Shown: piece after piece, positions 42,999 through 51,775 of the stretch
Numbering within the stretch: the first letter of the stretch is position 1
Layout of the letters: the number at the start of each line of letters is the position of its first letter
The notes under the pieces: model-generated
Told to the model about the DNA's origin: nothing
Databases searched by the model: none
What the model saw: only the letters and a program-made list of their open reading frames with translations
NCBI GenBank assembly: GCA_017381365.1
Contig: JAFOCI010000078.1
Location: 1 to 64,000 of the forward strand
DNA length: 64,000 nucleotides
Direction of reading: 5' to 3'
From: Treponema sp.
GTDB taxonomy: Bacteria; Spirochaetota; Spirochaetia; Treponematales; Treponemataceae
Position numbers and translations under genes: made by a program

Positions 42999-43542
42999 AT
43001 GAATAAATTGCCTTTTTCAGGGGATAAGCGTAGAAAGCTTTTCCCCATAATTCTAACGTTAGCTTTCCTAATACTCACATCTTGCACAACAAAGCAATTC
43101 CCCAAAACAGAGTATGACCAAAGCCTACGAAACACTAATCTCCGAAAACTACACCCAGGCTACCAAACAATTTGCCCGCCTTTCTTCTAAGTATTCTGTC
43201 TACCCAGAAATCTGGTATCAATACGGTTCCTGCTGCATGGAAACGGGTGATTATGACACCGCTATAGCATCCTTTAATAAGGCTGCAGAACTCTACGAAA
43301 ACTCAGTTATGTACGATGATAAACTAGGACTCCGTAACGATGCCTTGGTAACTATTGGTGAAGTCCACCTTCTCCGTCATGATTTTGATTCGGCCAAAGA
43401 TCAGTTTGAAAAATGTTTATCTCTTAAAAATGACCGTGATTTGATCATAGCAATTGCAGCTACGTATATACGCCTTGGATTTACTGCAGAATGTGAAGCT
43501 TATTTTGCTGAAAAAGGGATTGATTTGGCAGAATTACGCTAA
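42999..43542 (+). pseudogene. TPR lipoprotein, frameshifted
   Basis: The first frame begins with a lipoprotein signal (KLFPIILTLAFLILTSC) and runs to FPKTEYD. One extra base near 43118 shifts the reading; the second frame continues KAYETLISENYTQATKQFARL with TPR repeats (PEIWYQYGSCCMETGDYDTA) to the stop at 43542. Together they form a normal exported TPR lipoprotein. As given, the chain is broken. It ends the TerY-P gene block. Confidence 0.65.
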
Positions 43543-43555
43543 ACATGGTGTTTTG

Positions 43556-43683
43556 ACACTATATTTAGCGTGTTAATAGTGTGATATACTCAAAATACGC
43601 TAGATATAGTGTATAGGTAGACAGAATTTAGATTATAACTAGTAATATATATACTGTACAGCAAGTGCATTCTGTCTACCTGA
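43556..43683. repeat. Two successive long inverted repeats
   Basis: ACACTATATTTAGCGTG (43556-43572) pairs with TACGCTAGATATAGTGT (about 43597-43613; 15 of 17 match). Directly after it, AGGTAGACAGAAT pairs perfectly with ATTCTGTCTACCT (about 43669-43681). No reading frame is supported. It may be a bidirectional terminator region, a structured RNA or the end of a mobile segment. Confidence 0.55.
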
Positions 43684-43814
43684 AGTGAAATTACTTGAAA
43701 AACGGACATCTTTCCTTAATACTCTGCTGGTTGATTTCTCCTGTATTCGCATTTTACTGAAGGAATACTCCAAGGAAACATTGGAGTTTTTCCACTGTAG
43801 CAGTCAGTAACAAT

Positions 43815-43852
43815 AGTTTTATTTTTCCTTTGCCGCAATCCAGATTTCGCAG
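43815..43852 (-). pseudogene. 38-bp copy of the araC gene's 3' end
   Basis: This stretch equals 46176-46213 at 37 of 38 positions and would encode the end of the AraC-GyrI protein (EIWIAAKEK-stop). It is a scar of a second GyrI-type gene or of a recombination event. The rest of 43684-43860 shows no gene. Confidence 0.7.
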
Positions 43853-43863
43853 ATATTTTTTAT

Positions 43864-43901
43864 AATATGACAAACTCTTGTCATATTAATAACTTTATAA
43901 T
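43864..43901 (+). promoter_or_regulatory. Operator palindrome and promoter for the GyrI-like gene
   Basis: AATATGACAA (43864-43873) pairs with TTGTCATATT (43878-43887), a perfect dyad. TATAAT at 43896-43901 is a likely -10 box, and ACAGGAG precedes the ATG at 43933. The dyad would overlap the -35 region, so a bound regulator, possibly the WYL protein at 45065, would control the operon. Confidence 0.55.
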
Positions 43902-43932
43902 AAAGCCATAAATCAATCACACAGGAGTTATT

Positions 43933-44391
43933 ATGAACTACGAAATTATTGAAATGGAAGAAAAAACTGTTATTGGCATTGCAACAGTTACAAACAACGC
44001 TTCACCAGATATGGGATCAAAAATCGGACAGCTCTGGCAGAAGCTTTATTCGGGAACTGTAGAGAAAATGACAGGCCGTGTAAACGGAAAATGCATCGGG
44101 CTGTATTGCGATTACCAGCAGAACGGCGACTACACAGTTCTTGCAGGATGTGAAATTGAAAAATCAGCAGCAGAAAAAAATAAGGATGCTGAAACAACTG
44201 TAAAAATCATTCCAAAAGGAAAATACGCAAAATTTGTTGTGAAAGGCGACGTTCAGAAAGCTGTTGCAGAATCATGGGGTGCAATCTGGAACACTCCCCT
44301 TGAACGAACTTTTACAGGAGACTTTGAAGAATATCAGGAAGACTGCGACGGCAAGAATGGAACAATTTTCATCTACATTGCAATAAAATAA
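43933..44391 (+). CDS. GyrI-like effector-binding protein
   Basis: A 152-residue stand-alone GyrI-like/SHP2 domain with the YEIIEMEEKTVIGIA start, LWQKLYSG, GKCIGLYCDY and GTIFIYIAIK end. Such domains bind or hydrolyse small hydrophobic or cationic compounds. It opens a probable three-gene unit with DJ-1/PfpI (10-base gap) and a WYL regulator. Confidence 0.85.
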   Translation: MNYEIIEMEEKTVIGIATVTNNASPDMGSKIGQLWQKLYSGTVEKMTGRVNGKCIGLYCDYQQNGDYTVLAGCEIEKSAAEKNKDAETTVKIIPKGKYAKFVVKGDVQKAVAESWGAIWNTPLERTFTGDFEEYQEDCDGKNGTIFIYIAIK

Positions 44392-44401
44392 GAAAGAAAC
44401 C

Positions 44402-45028
44402 ATGCGAAAAGTCTATATTTATTTACTTAATACAACTGCTGACTGGGAAATCGGTCACCTTTGTGCGGAACTGAACAGCAGGCGCTTCTTCAAAAAAGAT
44501 GCGGAAGAAATTAGTCTGAAATATATTTCTGCTTCAAAAGAAACTGCAAGAACAATGGGCGGTTTGGCAGTTACGCCAGATTGCCTTGCGGATGATATTT
44601 CCATTGATGAAAAAACAGTTTTGATTTTGCCTGGAGCAGACACCTGGAACGATGAAAGCAACAACAAGGTTCTGGAAAAATCCGTTGAGATTCTAAATGC
44701 AAATGGAACAGTCTGTGCAATTTGCGGTGTGACCGTTGCTCTTGCAAAAAAAGGACTGCTCGATCACCAGCACCACACAAGCAATGGCAAAGGTTTTCTT
44801 GAAATGTTCGTTCCAGAATATAAAGGAACTGAATTTTATGTTGACTCCCCTGCTGTTGCAGATAAAAATCTTATCACTGCTGGAGCCACTGGAAGTCTTT
44901 TGTGGACAAAACTCATAATGGAACGATTGAATGTTTTTTCAGAAAAAGCTTTGGAAGCGTGGTATAATTATTTTAAGACAGGAAGAGCTGAATATTTCTT
45001 TGCGTTAATGCAGCAATTAGGCAGATAG
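44402..45028 (+). CDS. DJ-1/PfpI-family protein
   Basis: A 208-residue protein with VLILPGADTW and the nucleophile elbow VCAICGVTVALAKKGLLDH, then HTSNGKGFLEMF. It belongs to the YdeA/PfpI group of class I amidotransferase-like proteins. The reaction is unknown. It lies between the GyrI-like gene and the WYL regulator, suggesting a shared stress response. Confidence 0.85.
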   Translation: MRKVYIYLLNTTADWEIGHLCAELNSRRFFKKDAEEISLKYISASKETARTMGGLAVTPDCLADDISIDEKTVLILPGADTWNDESNNKVLEKSVEILNANGTVCAICGVTVALAKKGLLDHQHHTSNGKGFLEMFVPEYKGTEFYVDSPAVADKNLITAGATGSLLWTKLIMERLNVFSEKALEAWYNYFKTGRAEYFFALMQQLGR

Positions 45029-45064
45029 AAAACAGCTGAAAAACTGATTTTCAAAAAAATAACC

Positions 45065-45994
45065 GTGCAGACAGAAAATTTATTTGAACTGACATACATT
45101 CTTCTCGAAAAAAGGCAGGTGACCGCAGGGGAAATGGCGGAACACTTTGGCGTAAGCCAGAGAACCATTTACAGATGGGTTGATGCCTTAAACCTTGCGG
45201 GAGTTCCCGTCTATTCAACAAAAGGAAAAGGCGGCGGAATCCATGTAAGCGAAAAATATGCATTGGACAAAACCGTTTTTACAGATGCCGAAAAAGAAGA
45301 AATCCTTTCCAGCCTGAATGCCCTAAATGCCCTAAGCGGACAGACAAATTCTACTGTGGCAAAATTTCGGAATCTTGTAAGTTCAGATAAAAACACCGAC
45401 TGGATTGAAGTAGATTTTTCTCCGTGGAATCCAAAAATGGAAGAAATCAGGGAACATTTCTCGCTCCTTAAAAAAGCCGTAATCGACGGCAAAACGGTCA
45501 CCTTTGATTATTTTCCTAGGGATGGATTTTGTACAAACCGCACAGTTCATCCATGGAAAATTGTTTTTCGCGGGCAAGCCTGGTATCTTTACGGATATTG
45601 CGAAACAAAAAAAGAAAATCATTATTTCAAGCTGAGCCGAATGATGAATCTGAAAACGCTTTTCCAAAATGTTCAGAACTCATTTTTCACAAAACTCGAA
45701 GACAAAGAATACAAAGGCTACACCGAAGAATCCGCGCCACTTGTAACCTTAAAAATGAGAGTCAGCAATGAAGACCTTTCCCGTATCCTAGACGACTTTA
45801 AGGCAGATTCCATTGAAGACGACTCCCAGCAAACAAAAATCCTCACTATGACAGTTCACAAAATGCCATGGCTCGTAGATTATCTTTTAAGCTTTGGAAG
45901 CCGCTTAACCTTGCTGGAACCAGAAGAAATTTTCAAGGAAATTAAAAGCGAAATTCAGAAAATGTGCAGTAATATTGAAAATAGAAAGATTTAG
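45065..45994 (+). CDS. YafY-type HTH-WYL regulator
   Basis: A 309-residue regulator starting at GTG. Residues about 1-60 are an HTH_11 domain (VTAGEMAEHFGVSQRTIYRW); the middle is a WYL domain (VTFDYFPRDG, VHPWKIVFRGQAWYLYGYC); a WCX-like tail follows. WYL domains sense ligands or nucleic-acid fragments. It probably governs the two genes upstream, whose promoter carries a perfect dyad. Confidence 0.85.
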   Translation: MQTENLFELTYILLEKRQVTAGEMAEHFGVSQRTIYRWVDALNLAGVPVYSTKGKGGGIHVSEKYALDKTVFTDAEKEEILSSLNALNALSGQTNSTVAKFRNLVSSDKNTDWIEVDFSPWNPKMEEIREHFSLLKKAVIDGKTVTFDYFPRDGFCTNRTVHPWKIVFRGQAWYLYGYCETKKENHYFKLSRMMNLKTLFQNVQNSFFTKLEDKEYKGYTEESAPLVTLKMRVSNEDLSRILDDFKADSIEDDSQQTKILTMTVHKMPWLVDYLLSFGSRLTLLEPEEIFKEIKSEIQKMCSNIENRKI

Positions 45995-46131
45995 CCGTAT
46001 TTTTCAAATTTCTGTTCTGGGCTTTTCGTTCTTCAGCATATTCTTTTTGTGCTTTTGAAAAGACCTTAAAAGATTCTGGTATGTTCCCTGCTCTTTTGCC
46101 AAAAACATAACTTCCTTCAGGCAAAAAAAAC

Positions 46132-46167
46132 GGCAATCAACTGCAGCTTTAATTGTAGTTGATTGCC
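46132..46167. terminator. Bidirectional terminator
   Basis: GGCAATCAACT (46132-46142) pairs with AGTTGATTGCC (46157-46167). An A run lies on the left and the convergent araC stop on the right, so it serves the minus gene and perhaps the WYL gene. The stretch 45995-46131 shows only a doubtful minus-strand fragment. Confidence 0.65.
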
Positions 46168-46179
46168 AGCATATAAGTT

Positions 46180-47061
46180 TTATTTTTCCTTTACCGCAAT
46201 CCAGATTTCGCAGGTGTAGTCAGGGTTTGAAATATCCTGTGACGGATAAACTTCCAGTTCAACACCCCAGCCGTATTCATATTTTGTGCTCTGAGGAAAG
46301 AATTCCGACACGATTTTTTTATAAACCTGGTTAAAGGCTTCTGGCATTTTTCCTTTGCAGGTAAAAACCGCAAAAGTGTGAGCAGGAATTTCTACAATTT
46401 CAAGATCTGCATCTTTAATTTCCCTTCCGTCATACTCAACGCCGATTCCATAAGGAAACTTATTGCCGTTCAATTCGCTGGAAAAACTTATTCCCAACAA
46501 GCCTTTGATTTTCTTATTAGGAAAATAACTGATGATTTTTTCAGTGGTGCCGTTTTTTCCACATTCAGCCCAAAAATCTGTAATTTCTTTCACGGCGTCA
46601 TTTTCCACCCCCATGGGCTTCTTAACATTTGTGCGTTTACATAAAACCTTAAATGCATCCAATTTTTCAATTCTGTAATCCATAGAACTGCCTCCAGTTA
46701 AAACTAATTTTACAGAGAGTTTAGAAAAAGATTTTACTCGCCCTCCCCTTTTTGCTTCCTTGGGAGTAATTCCATGAAAACGTGTAAAGGCTCGTGTAAA
46801 ACTTTCTGGAGTTTCGTAGCAGAATCTGAATGCCACATCAATGACTTTTGCATCGCTGTTTGCAAGAATTTCTGCTGCCCTTGAAAGCCGTCTGTTACGG
46901 ATATATTCACCAAGACTGATTCCACAAAGAGCTGTAAAAATCCTTTGAAATTGAAAACTTGACGAACAGGCCTCTTCCGCCACTTTTTCAAAATCAATCA
47001 CATCTTCAAGATGGTCTTCTGTGTAATCAATTGCTTTTTGAATTCCCGTAATCCAGTCCAT
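46180..47061 (-). CDS. AraC-family regulator with GyrI-like domain
   Basis: A 293-residue protein. The N-terminal AraC DNA-binding module has two helix-turn-helices (FEKVAEEACSSSFQFQRIF and AAEILANSDAKVIDVAFRFC, then PESFTRAFTRFHGITP). The C-terminal half is a GyrI-like domain ending CEIWIAVKEK. This is the Rob/BmrR-like layout for drug sensing. I start at 47061; the longer frame to 47184 runs into a REP-like element. A 38-bp echo of its 3' end is at 43815. Confidence 0.88.
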   Translation of the reverse strand: MDWITGIQKAIDYTEDHLEDVIDFEKVAEEACSSSFQFQRIFTALCGISLGEYIRNRRLSRAAEILANSDAKVIDVAFRFCYETPESFTRAFTRFHGITPKEAKRGGRVKSFSKLSVKLVLTGGSSMDYRIEKLDAFKVLCKRTNVKKPMGVENDAVKEITDFWAECGKNGTTEKIISYFPNKKIKGLLGISFSSELNGNKFPYGIGVEYDGREIKDADLEIVEIPAHTFAVFTCKGKMPEAFNQVYKKIVSEFFPQSTKYEYGWGVELEVYPSQDISNPDYTCEIWIAVKEK

Positions 47062-47171
47062 TTGCTTTTCCTTACTTGTTTGCCGGGATGGCAAAACCTC
47101 TCTGTTGTGATTACAGATTAGCAGACAAAAAAATTCCATTCCTGACATTTTATGCACAATTTTGTTATTTT

Positions 47172-47338
47172 GGGCGCTCCCCATTAAAATTGTAAATACG
47201 TCGAGTCAAGGCACGCTAACGCTTAAAGCCTTGACTTCGCCGTTTTTAGGGTTTGTAATAAACCCTAAATGCTAAGAAATTGCTCCAAGTTTTCGCAATT
47301 TTTCTTAACGCATTTCCGATTTTAATAGGGTCGGGCTA
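47172..47338. repeat. REP-like element A
   Basis: It begins GGGCGCTCCCCATTAAAATTG and ends CGATTTTAATAGGGTCGGGC, an imperfect terminal inverted repeat. The core AAATTGC ... GCAATTT hairpin is shared with 58091-58187. About 70 extra bases at 47198-47268 hold GTCAAGGC/GCCTTGAC and AGGGTTT/AAACCCT dyads. It separates the AraC and AlbA genes. Confidence 0.8.
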
Positions 47339-47398
47339 TTCTTCATAAACACTAAATTCGGCATCACTGGTACAATCTTTCCAAGGTTTTGCATGGCC

Positions 47399-48808
47399 CT
47401 ACTTTTTCAAAGAATATGTTCTATTCTTATTAGCACCGTTAGCAATAATATTCCCTTCTTCCACAAGCTCAGAAAGATAATCTTTTGTACGAGAAAGCTT
47501 TAAACCAATGTATAAAGAGATCTCTTGTGTACGAGCTTCTGCATGTTCTTCTAAGTATTCAAGAATTTTTTCTTTATAATTTATCGCCGATTTATCGCCG
47601 ATACTTTGTTTTATCGCCGATTTATCGCCAATATCTTGTTTTATCGCCGATTTATCGCCGGTATTTTTGTATGACGGACGATAAAAATTGACTCTGAGCA
47701 TATCTCCAATTTCAACAAATACAGGATAAGGAATGCCATACTCTTCACATTGTGAAAAAATGCGTTTTAATCCAGACCCCCAACCTTCAAGAATATCTAT
47801 TTTTTCTAAGGTTCGAGCAAGAGTTTTATTACGAATTGATGAACGACCTTCCATTGCCTCTTCCAATGTTAGAGAACCATAAATAGTACCTGGCGAAGAA
47901 ATTTCAACACGGTCATCATAAACTGCAACTTGTACACTAGAACTTATTTGATAATTACGATGTATTACCGCATTGATAATCAACTCTCGAATAGCTTTAT
48001 GTGGAAGTTCATATTTTTCTTTATGAACAATTCCGTCAATTTCTACAGCCATACTCAGATAATTCAAAACAAACTTATAAGCTTCGTCAATCTGTTCACA
48101 AAGAGGACCTTCGTATTCTTTCTTATCAAGAAAATCAACACGCTCTATTCCGCGGAATCTGGCGCACTGAATGCGGGAAGTATAATCATGCTTTCCCAAA
48201 AGAATTGCATAGGCATTAGTCGCTGTATCCTTTTTATTGCCGATTATAAGATTCAGATTCTCCAAATCTTTTCTTGTAATCTTACGTTCTGCACGCTCAG
48301 AAAAATCCCTACAAAGATATTTTATGTCTTCATCCTCAACCTTCACACTAGGACAGGCAAACTCATCATAATAAACATGGCGGCCACGGTTAGAAAGTTC
48401 CTCCAAAGCAGTCCAGTCTGCATTGCGGGTTGTTGCTCCAAGACGTATAAATGTGCCATTTTCTTTTCCAAGGGATTTAATAAAATAAGGGGTTGCGTTT
48501 CCTGGAAAAACATTGACAATCAAAAGCTGGGCATCGTCCACCATCTCGGCTGTAATGTCGAACATAATCTGAGGTTCACACATTTGGCCGATTGTATCTG
48601 CAATATTGTCCTTTAACTCAAACAAGTCCACAGATTTTTCAAGCCCTACAAATTCGCGCTGATTGTTTACACCAAGAACAAACTTGCCACCTGCTCCGTT
48701 TGCAAAGGCAACAATGGTTTTAATCCATTTTTGTGAATCATGAGGAAGAGTTGCTTTGTATTCTAATGTGCGGCTTTCACCGTTTTGGATTTCTTCTTGT
48801 ATGGTCAT
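47399..48808 (-). CDS. AlbA_2/Schlafen-type ATP-binding transcription-factor-like protein
   Basis: A 469-residue protein. The N-terminal AlbA_2 domain shows ESRTLEYKATLP, IVAFANGAGGKFVLGV and TFIRLGATTR. A HATPase-like module has ELIINAVIHRNY and GWGSGLKRI. Near residue 380 three repeats of about 10 residues (IGDKSAIKQ) occur, then a C-terminal winged helix. The family includes predicted regulators and defence proteins. It lies 20 bases after thsB on the same strand and may belong to the Thoeris unit. Confidence 0.85.
   Translation of the reverse strand: MTIQEEIQNGESRTLEYKATLPHDSQKWIKTIVAFANGAGGKFVLGVNNQREFVGLEKSVDLFELKDNIADTIGQMCEPQIMFDITAEMVDDAQLLIVNVFPGNATPYFIKSLGKENGTFIRLGATTRNADWTALEELSNRGRHVYYDEFACPSVKVEDEDIKYLCRDFSERAERKITRKDLENLNLIIGNKKDTATNAYAILLGKHDYTSRIQCARFRGIERVDFLDKKEYEGPLCEQIDEAYKFVLNYLSMAVEIDGIVHKEKYELPHKAIRELIINAVIHRNYQISSSVQVAVYDDRVEISSPGTIYGSLTLEEAMEGRSSIRNKTLARTLEKIDILEGWGSGLKRIFSQCEEYGIPYPVFVEIGDMLRVNFYRPSYKNTGDKSAIKQDIGDKSAIKQSIGDKSAINYKEKILEYLEEHAEARTQEISLYIGLKLSRTKDYLSELVEEGNIIANGANKNRTYSLKK
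47577..47668 (-). repeat. Three 30-bp tandem repeats inside the AlbA gene
   Basis: Each unit encodes a decapeptide of the type IGDKSAIKQ plus D or S. The copies are nearly identical at DNA level (TTTATCGCCGATTTATCGCC on the plus strand), so their number can change by slippage without breaking the frame. They form a flexible linker before the winged helix. Confidence 0.8.
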
Positions 48809-48828
48809 AAAGTTTCCATTTATTTAGT

Positions 48829-49323
48829 TTAATATGTTCCCGCATTTTTTATTGCTTCTTCAATTAAGTCTTCTATTTTTTCTTCAATGTCTTCATAAAC
48901 ATATTTACTTGTTGAATATATTGAATCAAAACAAGTTACATAATTCGATAGACGTTCTCCATCTTCTGTGAACAATGAATAAAATGGATTAGAACCTTTG
49001 TCTGTCTGGTTACCATCATGATCTTTCAAGTTATGTACATAAATTCCTACAAGACCTTTATGTTTTTTATAAGCTTGTTCAATTTCATATTTAACCCATT
49101 TTCTTGTTGAAGTTGTTGATCCTATAAGAACAACAATACAAGAACGTTTGTCCATTTCAGCATTTATCCATTTCTTTATATTTTCATCAGATTTAGACTT
49201 TACTTCTTCCCAATCATTATCTGAAAAAGTTGAAGAATTATCTACTTTTCCCATATTTCGTACTTGCCCAGCACGCCAAACATCTTTGTTGTACTCAAAA
49301 CTAAAAAATACCTGTCTACTCAT
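48829..49323 (-). CDS. thsB: Thoeris TIR protein (ThsB)
   Basis: A 164-residue TIR-like protein of the DUF1863/MTH538 group: QVFFSFEYNKDVWRA, then DNDWEEVKSKSD, CIVVLIGSTTSTRKWVKYEI and GIYVHNLKD. In type I Thoeris, ThsB senses infection and makes a cyclic ADP-ribose isomer. Its ATG overlaps the end of thsA by eight bases, so the genes are translationally coupled. Confidence 0.88.
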   Translation of the reverse strand: MSRQVFFSFEYNKDVWRAGQVRNMGKVDNSSTFSDNDWEEVKSKSDENIKKWINAEMDKRSCIVVLIGSTTSTRKWVKYEIEQAYKKHKGLVGIYVHNLKDHDGNQTDKGSNPFYSLFTEDGERLSNYVTCFDSIYSTSKYVYEDIEEKIEDLIEEAIKNAGTY

Positions 49324-50719
49324 TACATACCTCTCTTATAATTTTATTTATTGTTTCGATTAATTTTGGAGAGTTATAATCAATAGATTTTAATTCTCCA
49401 AAAAATTTTTTTAATTTTTTGCTCGTATAACCATATTTATCCAAATCTTTATTCATTAAGTCCCATATTTCTTCTGCCTTATATCCAGTAGATCCAACTG
49501 GAATAATAAATAATTGATTATCAACAGCAATTTCAAACTCTTCCTGTATGCCAGGAGAATTAATACGTTTAGATTCATCAGAAGGATCTTTCTTATTTCC
49601 AAAAACTATAATTTGAAATCCTGCTTCTATGCACATATCTGTTCGGTATTTCTTCCACAATTCTTTTCTCTTTGCTGGATCAGACACATTTTGAGGGAAT
49701 GGATGTAATTTTAAATAATCAGAACTAATCTTGTGATTTTCATAAATTTCATTTAACGCACCAGTAATAATCTGACTGCCTACCCCTAAACCATATCCAG
49801 AGACTATTGATAGTTCATTTTTTATTAAACTAGAAGATAATGTTTCCAGAAATTGCCCTTGTTCTGGAGATGGTTCGGCTAAGGCTCCAGAAATGAAAAC
49901 CGATTTCTGATTTTTATACTTATTCAAGTCTTTAAGCAAGTCTGTCAATTCATTCCAATTTGAAATTCTAATAGGACAAATTCCATAATTTTTTTCAAGA
50001 TCTTTTATAAAGATATTTTGCTTATTTTTATCATATTTTTTCCATTTAGGATTATCATAAGTTATCCAATAATGAGTTCTCTTTTGTATTTCTGCTCTTC
50101 TTAATTCTGCAAGGATAAAGCGAATATCCGGATCTTTAAAACTAAATCCCATAAAAAGGAATTGTTTTTGTATTAGTGAAACTTTTAAAGCTTCAATATA
50201 ATATTTCTTTTTATCATACAAATCTTCATAGTCTTGTTGGGTTACGATACATTCATCTGGTTCATTATATGATCCATGAACTTTATAAATCTGCAACTTT
50301 TTATTTATCCCATAAGAAAGGTCTTCTTTTTTAACTTTTAAATCAAAATCAATATTTAACTCGTCATAACTATTTTCAATAGCATTATCATAATTTGTTG
50401 TCCATACTTCTGGCAAAGATAAAGAAGCCAACAATTTATGATTTTCTGAGTTCTCTGTAATTTTATTTTTTAGATTGAACTTTTCCCTTATTATTTCATT
50501 TAATTCATGTCTATTTTTTTCATTTACATAGTATTGTGCAATTTGCATATACTCTGTTTCTTTATCTATATCGAGACCAATAGATTCTGCAAGAGGTCTC
50601 ATTAATTCTTTCCAGTCTGGAAGTCTACACGGAATAGAAAAACCAGAACCAATATACATGCAGAGTTTATTATTTAATAAACTTTTTTTTAGTTCGTTTT
50701 TTATAGATTTATCTATCAT
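49316..50719 (-). CDS. thsA: Thoeris SIR2-SLOG effector (ThsA)
   Basis: A 467-residue protein. Residues about 1-285 are a SIR2-like NADase (MYIGSGFSIPCRLPDW, WTTNYDNAIENSY, YKVHGSYNEPD, FMGFSFKDPDIRFILAELRR). Residues 290-467 are a SLOG domain (SVFISGALAEPS, SIVSGYGLGVGSQI), the receptor for the TIR-made signal. On activation ThsA depletes NAD and aborts infection. The ATG at 50719 has AGGAGA five bases upstream and follows the second TIR gene directly. Confidence 0.92.
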   Translation of the reverse strand: MIDKSIKNELKKSLLNNKLCMYIGSGFSIPCRLPDWKELMRPLAESIGLDIDKETEYMQIAQYYVNEKNRHELNEIIREKFNLKNKITENSENHKLLASLSLPEVWTTNYDNAIENSYDELNIDFDLKVKKEDLSYGINKKLQIYKVHGSYNEPDECIVTQQDYEDLYDKKKYYIEALKVSLIQKQFLFMGFSFKDPDIRFILAELRRAEIQKRTHYWITYDNPKWKKYDKNKQNIFIKDLEKNYGICPIRISNWNELTDLLKDLNKYKNQKSVFISGALAEPSPEQGQFLETLSSSLIKNELSIVSGYGLGVGSQIITGALNEIYENHKISSDYLKLHPFPQNVSDPAKRKELWKKYRTDMCIEAGFQIIVFGNKKDPSDESKRINSPGIQEEFEIAVDNQLFIIPVGSTGYKAEEIWDLMNKDLDKYGYTSKKLKKFFGELKSIDYNSPKLIETINKIIREVCNE

Positions 50720-50721
50720 GT

Positions 50722-51325
50722 TTATCTCCTGTCTAGCCATTCTTCAAAAGGTTCTATTTCATAACCACCAAATTCTGATTTATTTCGTACATAGAGCCCT
50801 TTTTCTATATAGTTTTGACTTCCTTTATATTTTGTTGTTCCATCTCTATAAACAATACTTGGATATAATTCCATGTATTCATTTCCGGAATAATCGTCGT
50901 CAGATAAATCCGTATCATTCATAGGGAAGATTGCAATTTTGCCAGATTTTGGCATCACTATATCCTAATTCCCAATTGCACCATATTGAATGAATAGCAT
51001 CATTTGTTGCTAATAAAATAAATTTATCACATAGATTTATCTTCTCTTTTATTTTTTCTGCAGTTTTAACAGAAGTAACTTTTGGCATTTTAGAATCATT
51101 CCCGTCTATATAAATGGAAATATTATAATTTTTTTCTAAAAAACCAATTACTCCTTTTAAATCTTCTAAATCACTATGTTTATGAGACATAAAGATTTTT
51201 ATTCTGGGGTAAGCCGAATCTTCTACAGAAAATTGCACTACAGATTCTGTAATCGATTTTCGTAAACTTTTAACTTTAAAAGAATCAAAATCTCCGCGAT
51301 AAAAAATATTACTTTGTTTACTCAT
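50722..51325 (-). pseudogene. Second Thoeris TIR protein, frameshifted
   Basis: The first frame (51325-50915) encodes a TIR domain: KIFMSHKHSDLEDL, ISIYIDGNDSKMP, CDKFILLATNDAIHSIWCNWELGYSDAK. At a TTTT tract on the plus strand (50947-50950) the frame shifts and continues KSGKIAIFPMNDTDLSDDDY to the stop at 50722. With one indel repaired it would be a full ThsB-like protein of about 200 residues. GGAGGGG precedes the ATG. Several different ThsB proteins beside one ThsA is a known Thoeris arrangement. Whether the shift is real is unclear. Confidence 0.75.
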
Positions 51326-51342
51326 TCATTTCCCCTCCCTAC

Positions 51343-51465
51343 TCCACCCTATCACAAGCTTCCAGGACAAGCCGTTGTGTCCTGTATTCGCCGTATTTGG
51401 TGATTTCGCTTTCTTTGAGGACGCGGAAGGTTTCGCTTGGGTAGTCTTGGTCCATTACGCCATAA
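51343..51465 (-). pseudogene. C-terminal gene fragment
   Basis: A minus-strand frame reads MDQDYPSETFRVLKESEITK, then YGEYRTQRLVLEACDRVE and a stop. It is protein-like but has no upstream part; the family is not recognised. From 51466 to 51756 I see only AT-rich sequence without a gene. Confidence 0.4.
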
Positions 51466-51756
51466 ACACTAAAAAAACACTCTGGGTATTAGTTCAGATA
51501 AGACCAAATAAGTAAAAACATTGACCTTTTGCCAAGATATTTTGAATTTATCACAGAATTTGGGAATTTTCAACCTAGTAATAGTTGTCCGAACTCATGT
51601 TTATGTGAGGTTTACTTAAAGTGGTGACTTAAAGTTTCTTTTGGGGATTATGAAGTAATAGTAGTTAGTTTTTCATTACTTTCGTTGAAATATATTTAGA
51701 ATTTCTTGTGGTAAAATTGAATCTCGCGAAAATAGTATTATAAAGATGAATAATAA

Positions 51757-51775
51757 GAGATAAACAGGAATTTAG
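51757..51775 (+). repeat. Inversion repeat of hsdS, left copy
   Basis: GAGATAAACAGGAATTTAG, present in inverted orientation at 52492-52510. In both places it is read in the same codon phase as EINRNL. Inversion between the copies would link the two hsdS halves in frame. Confidence 0.88.

Noticed and set aside
45942-46136. 64-codon minus-strand ORF (contains GSYVFGKRAGNIPESFKVFS)
   Set aside because: It reads partly like protein, but it overlaps the WYL gene's end and a terminator and has no recognisable family; too weak to list as a gene.
47930-48616. 228-codon plus-strand ORF
   Set aside because: It lies wholly antisense to the clearly recognisable AlbA-type gene and has no family signature or ribosome binding site.
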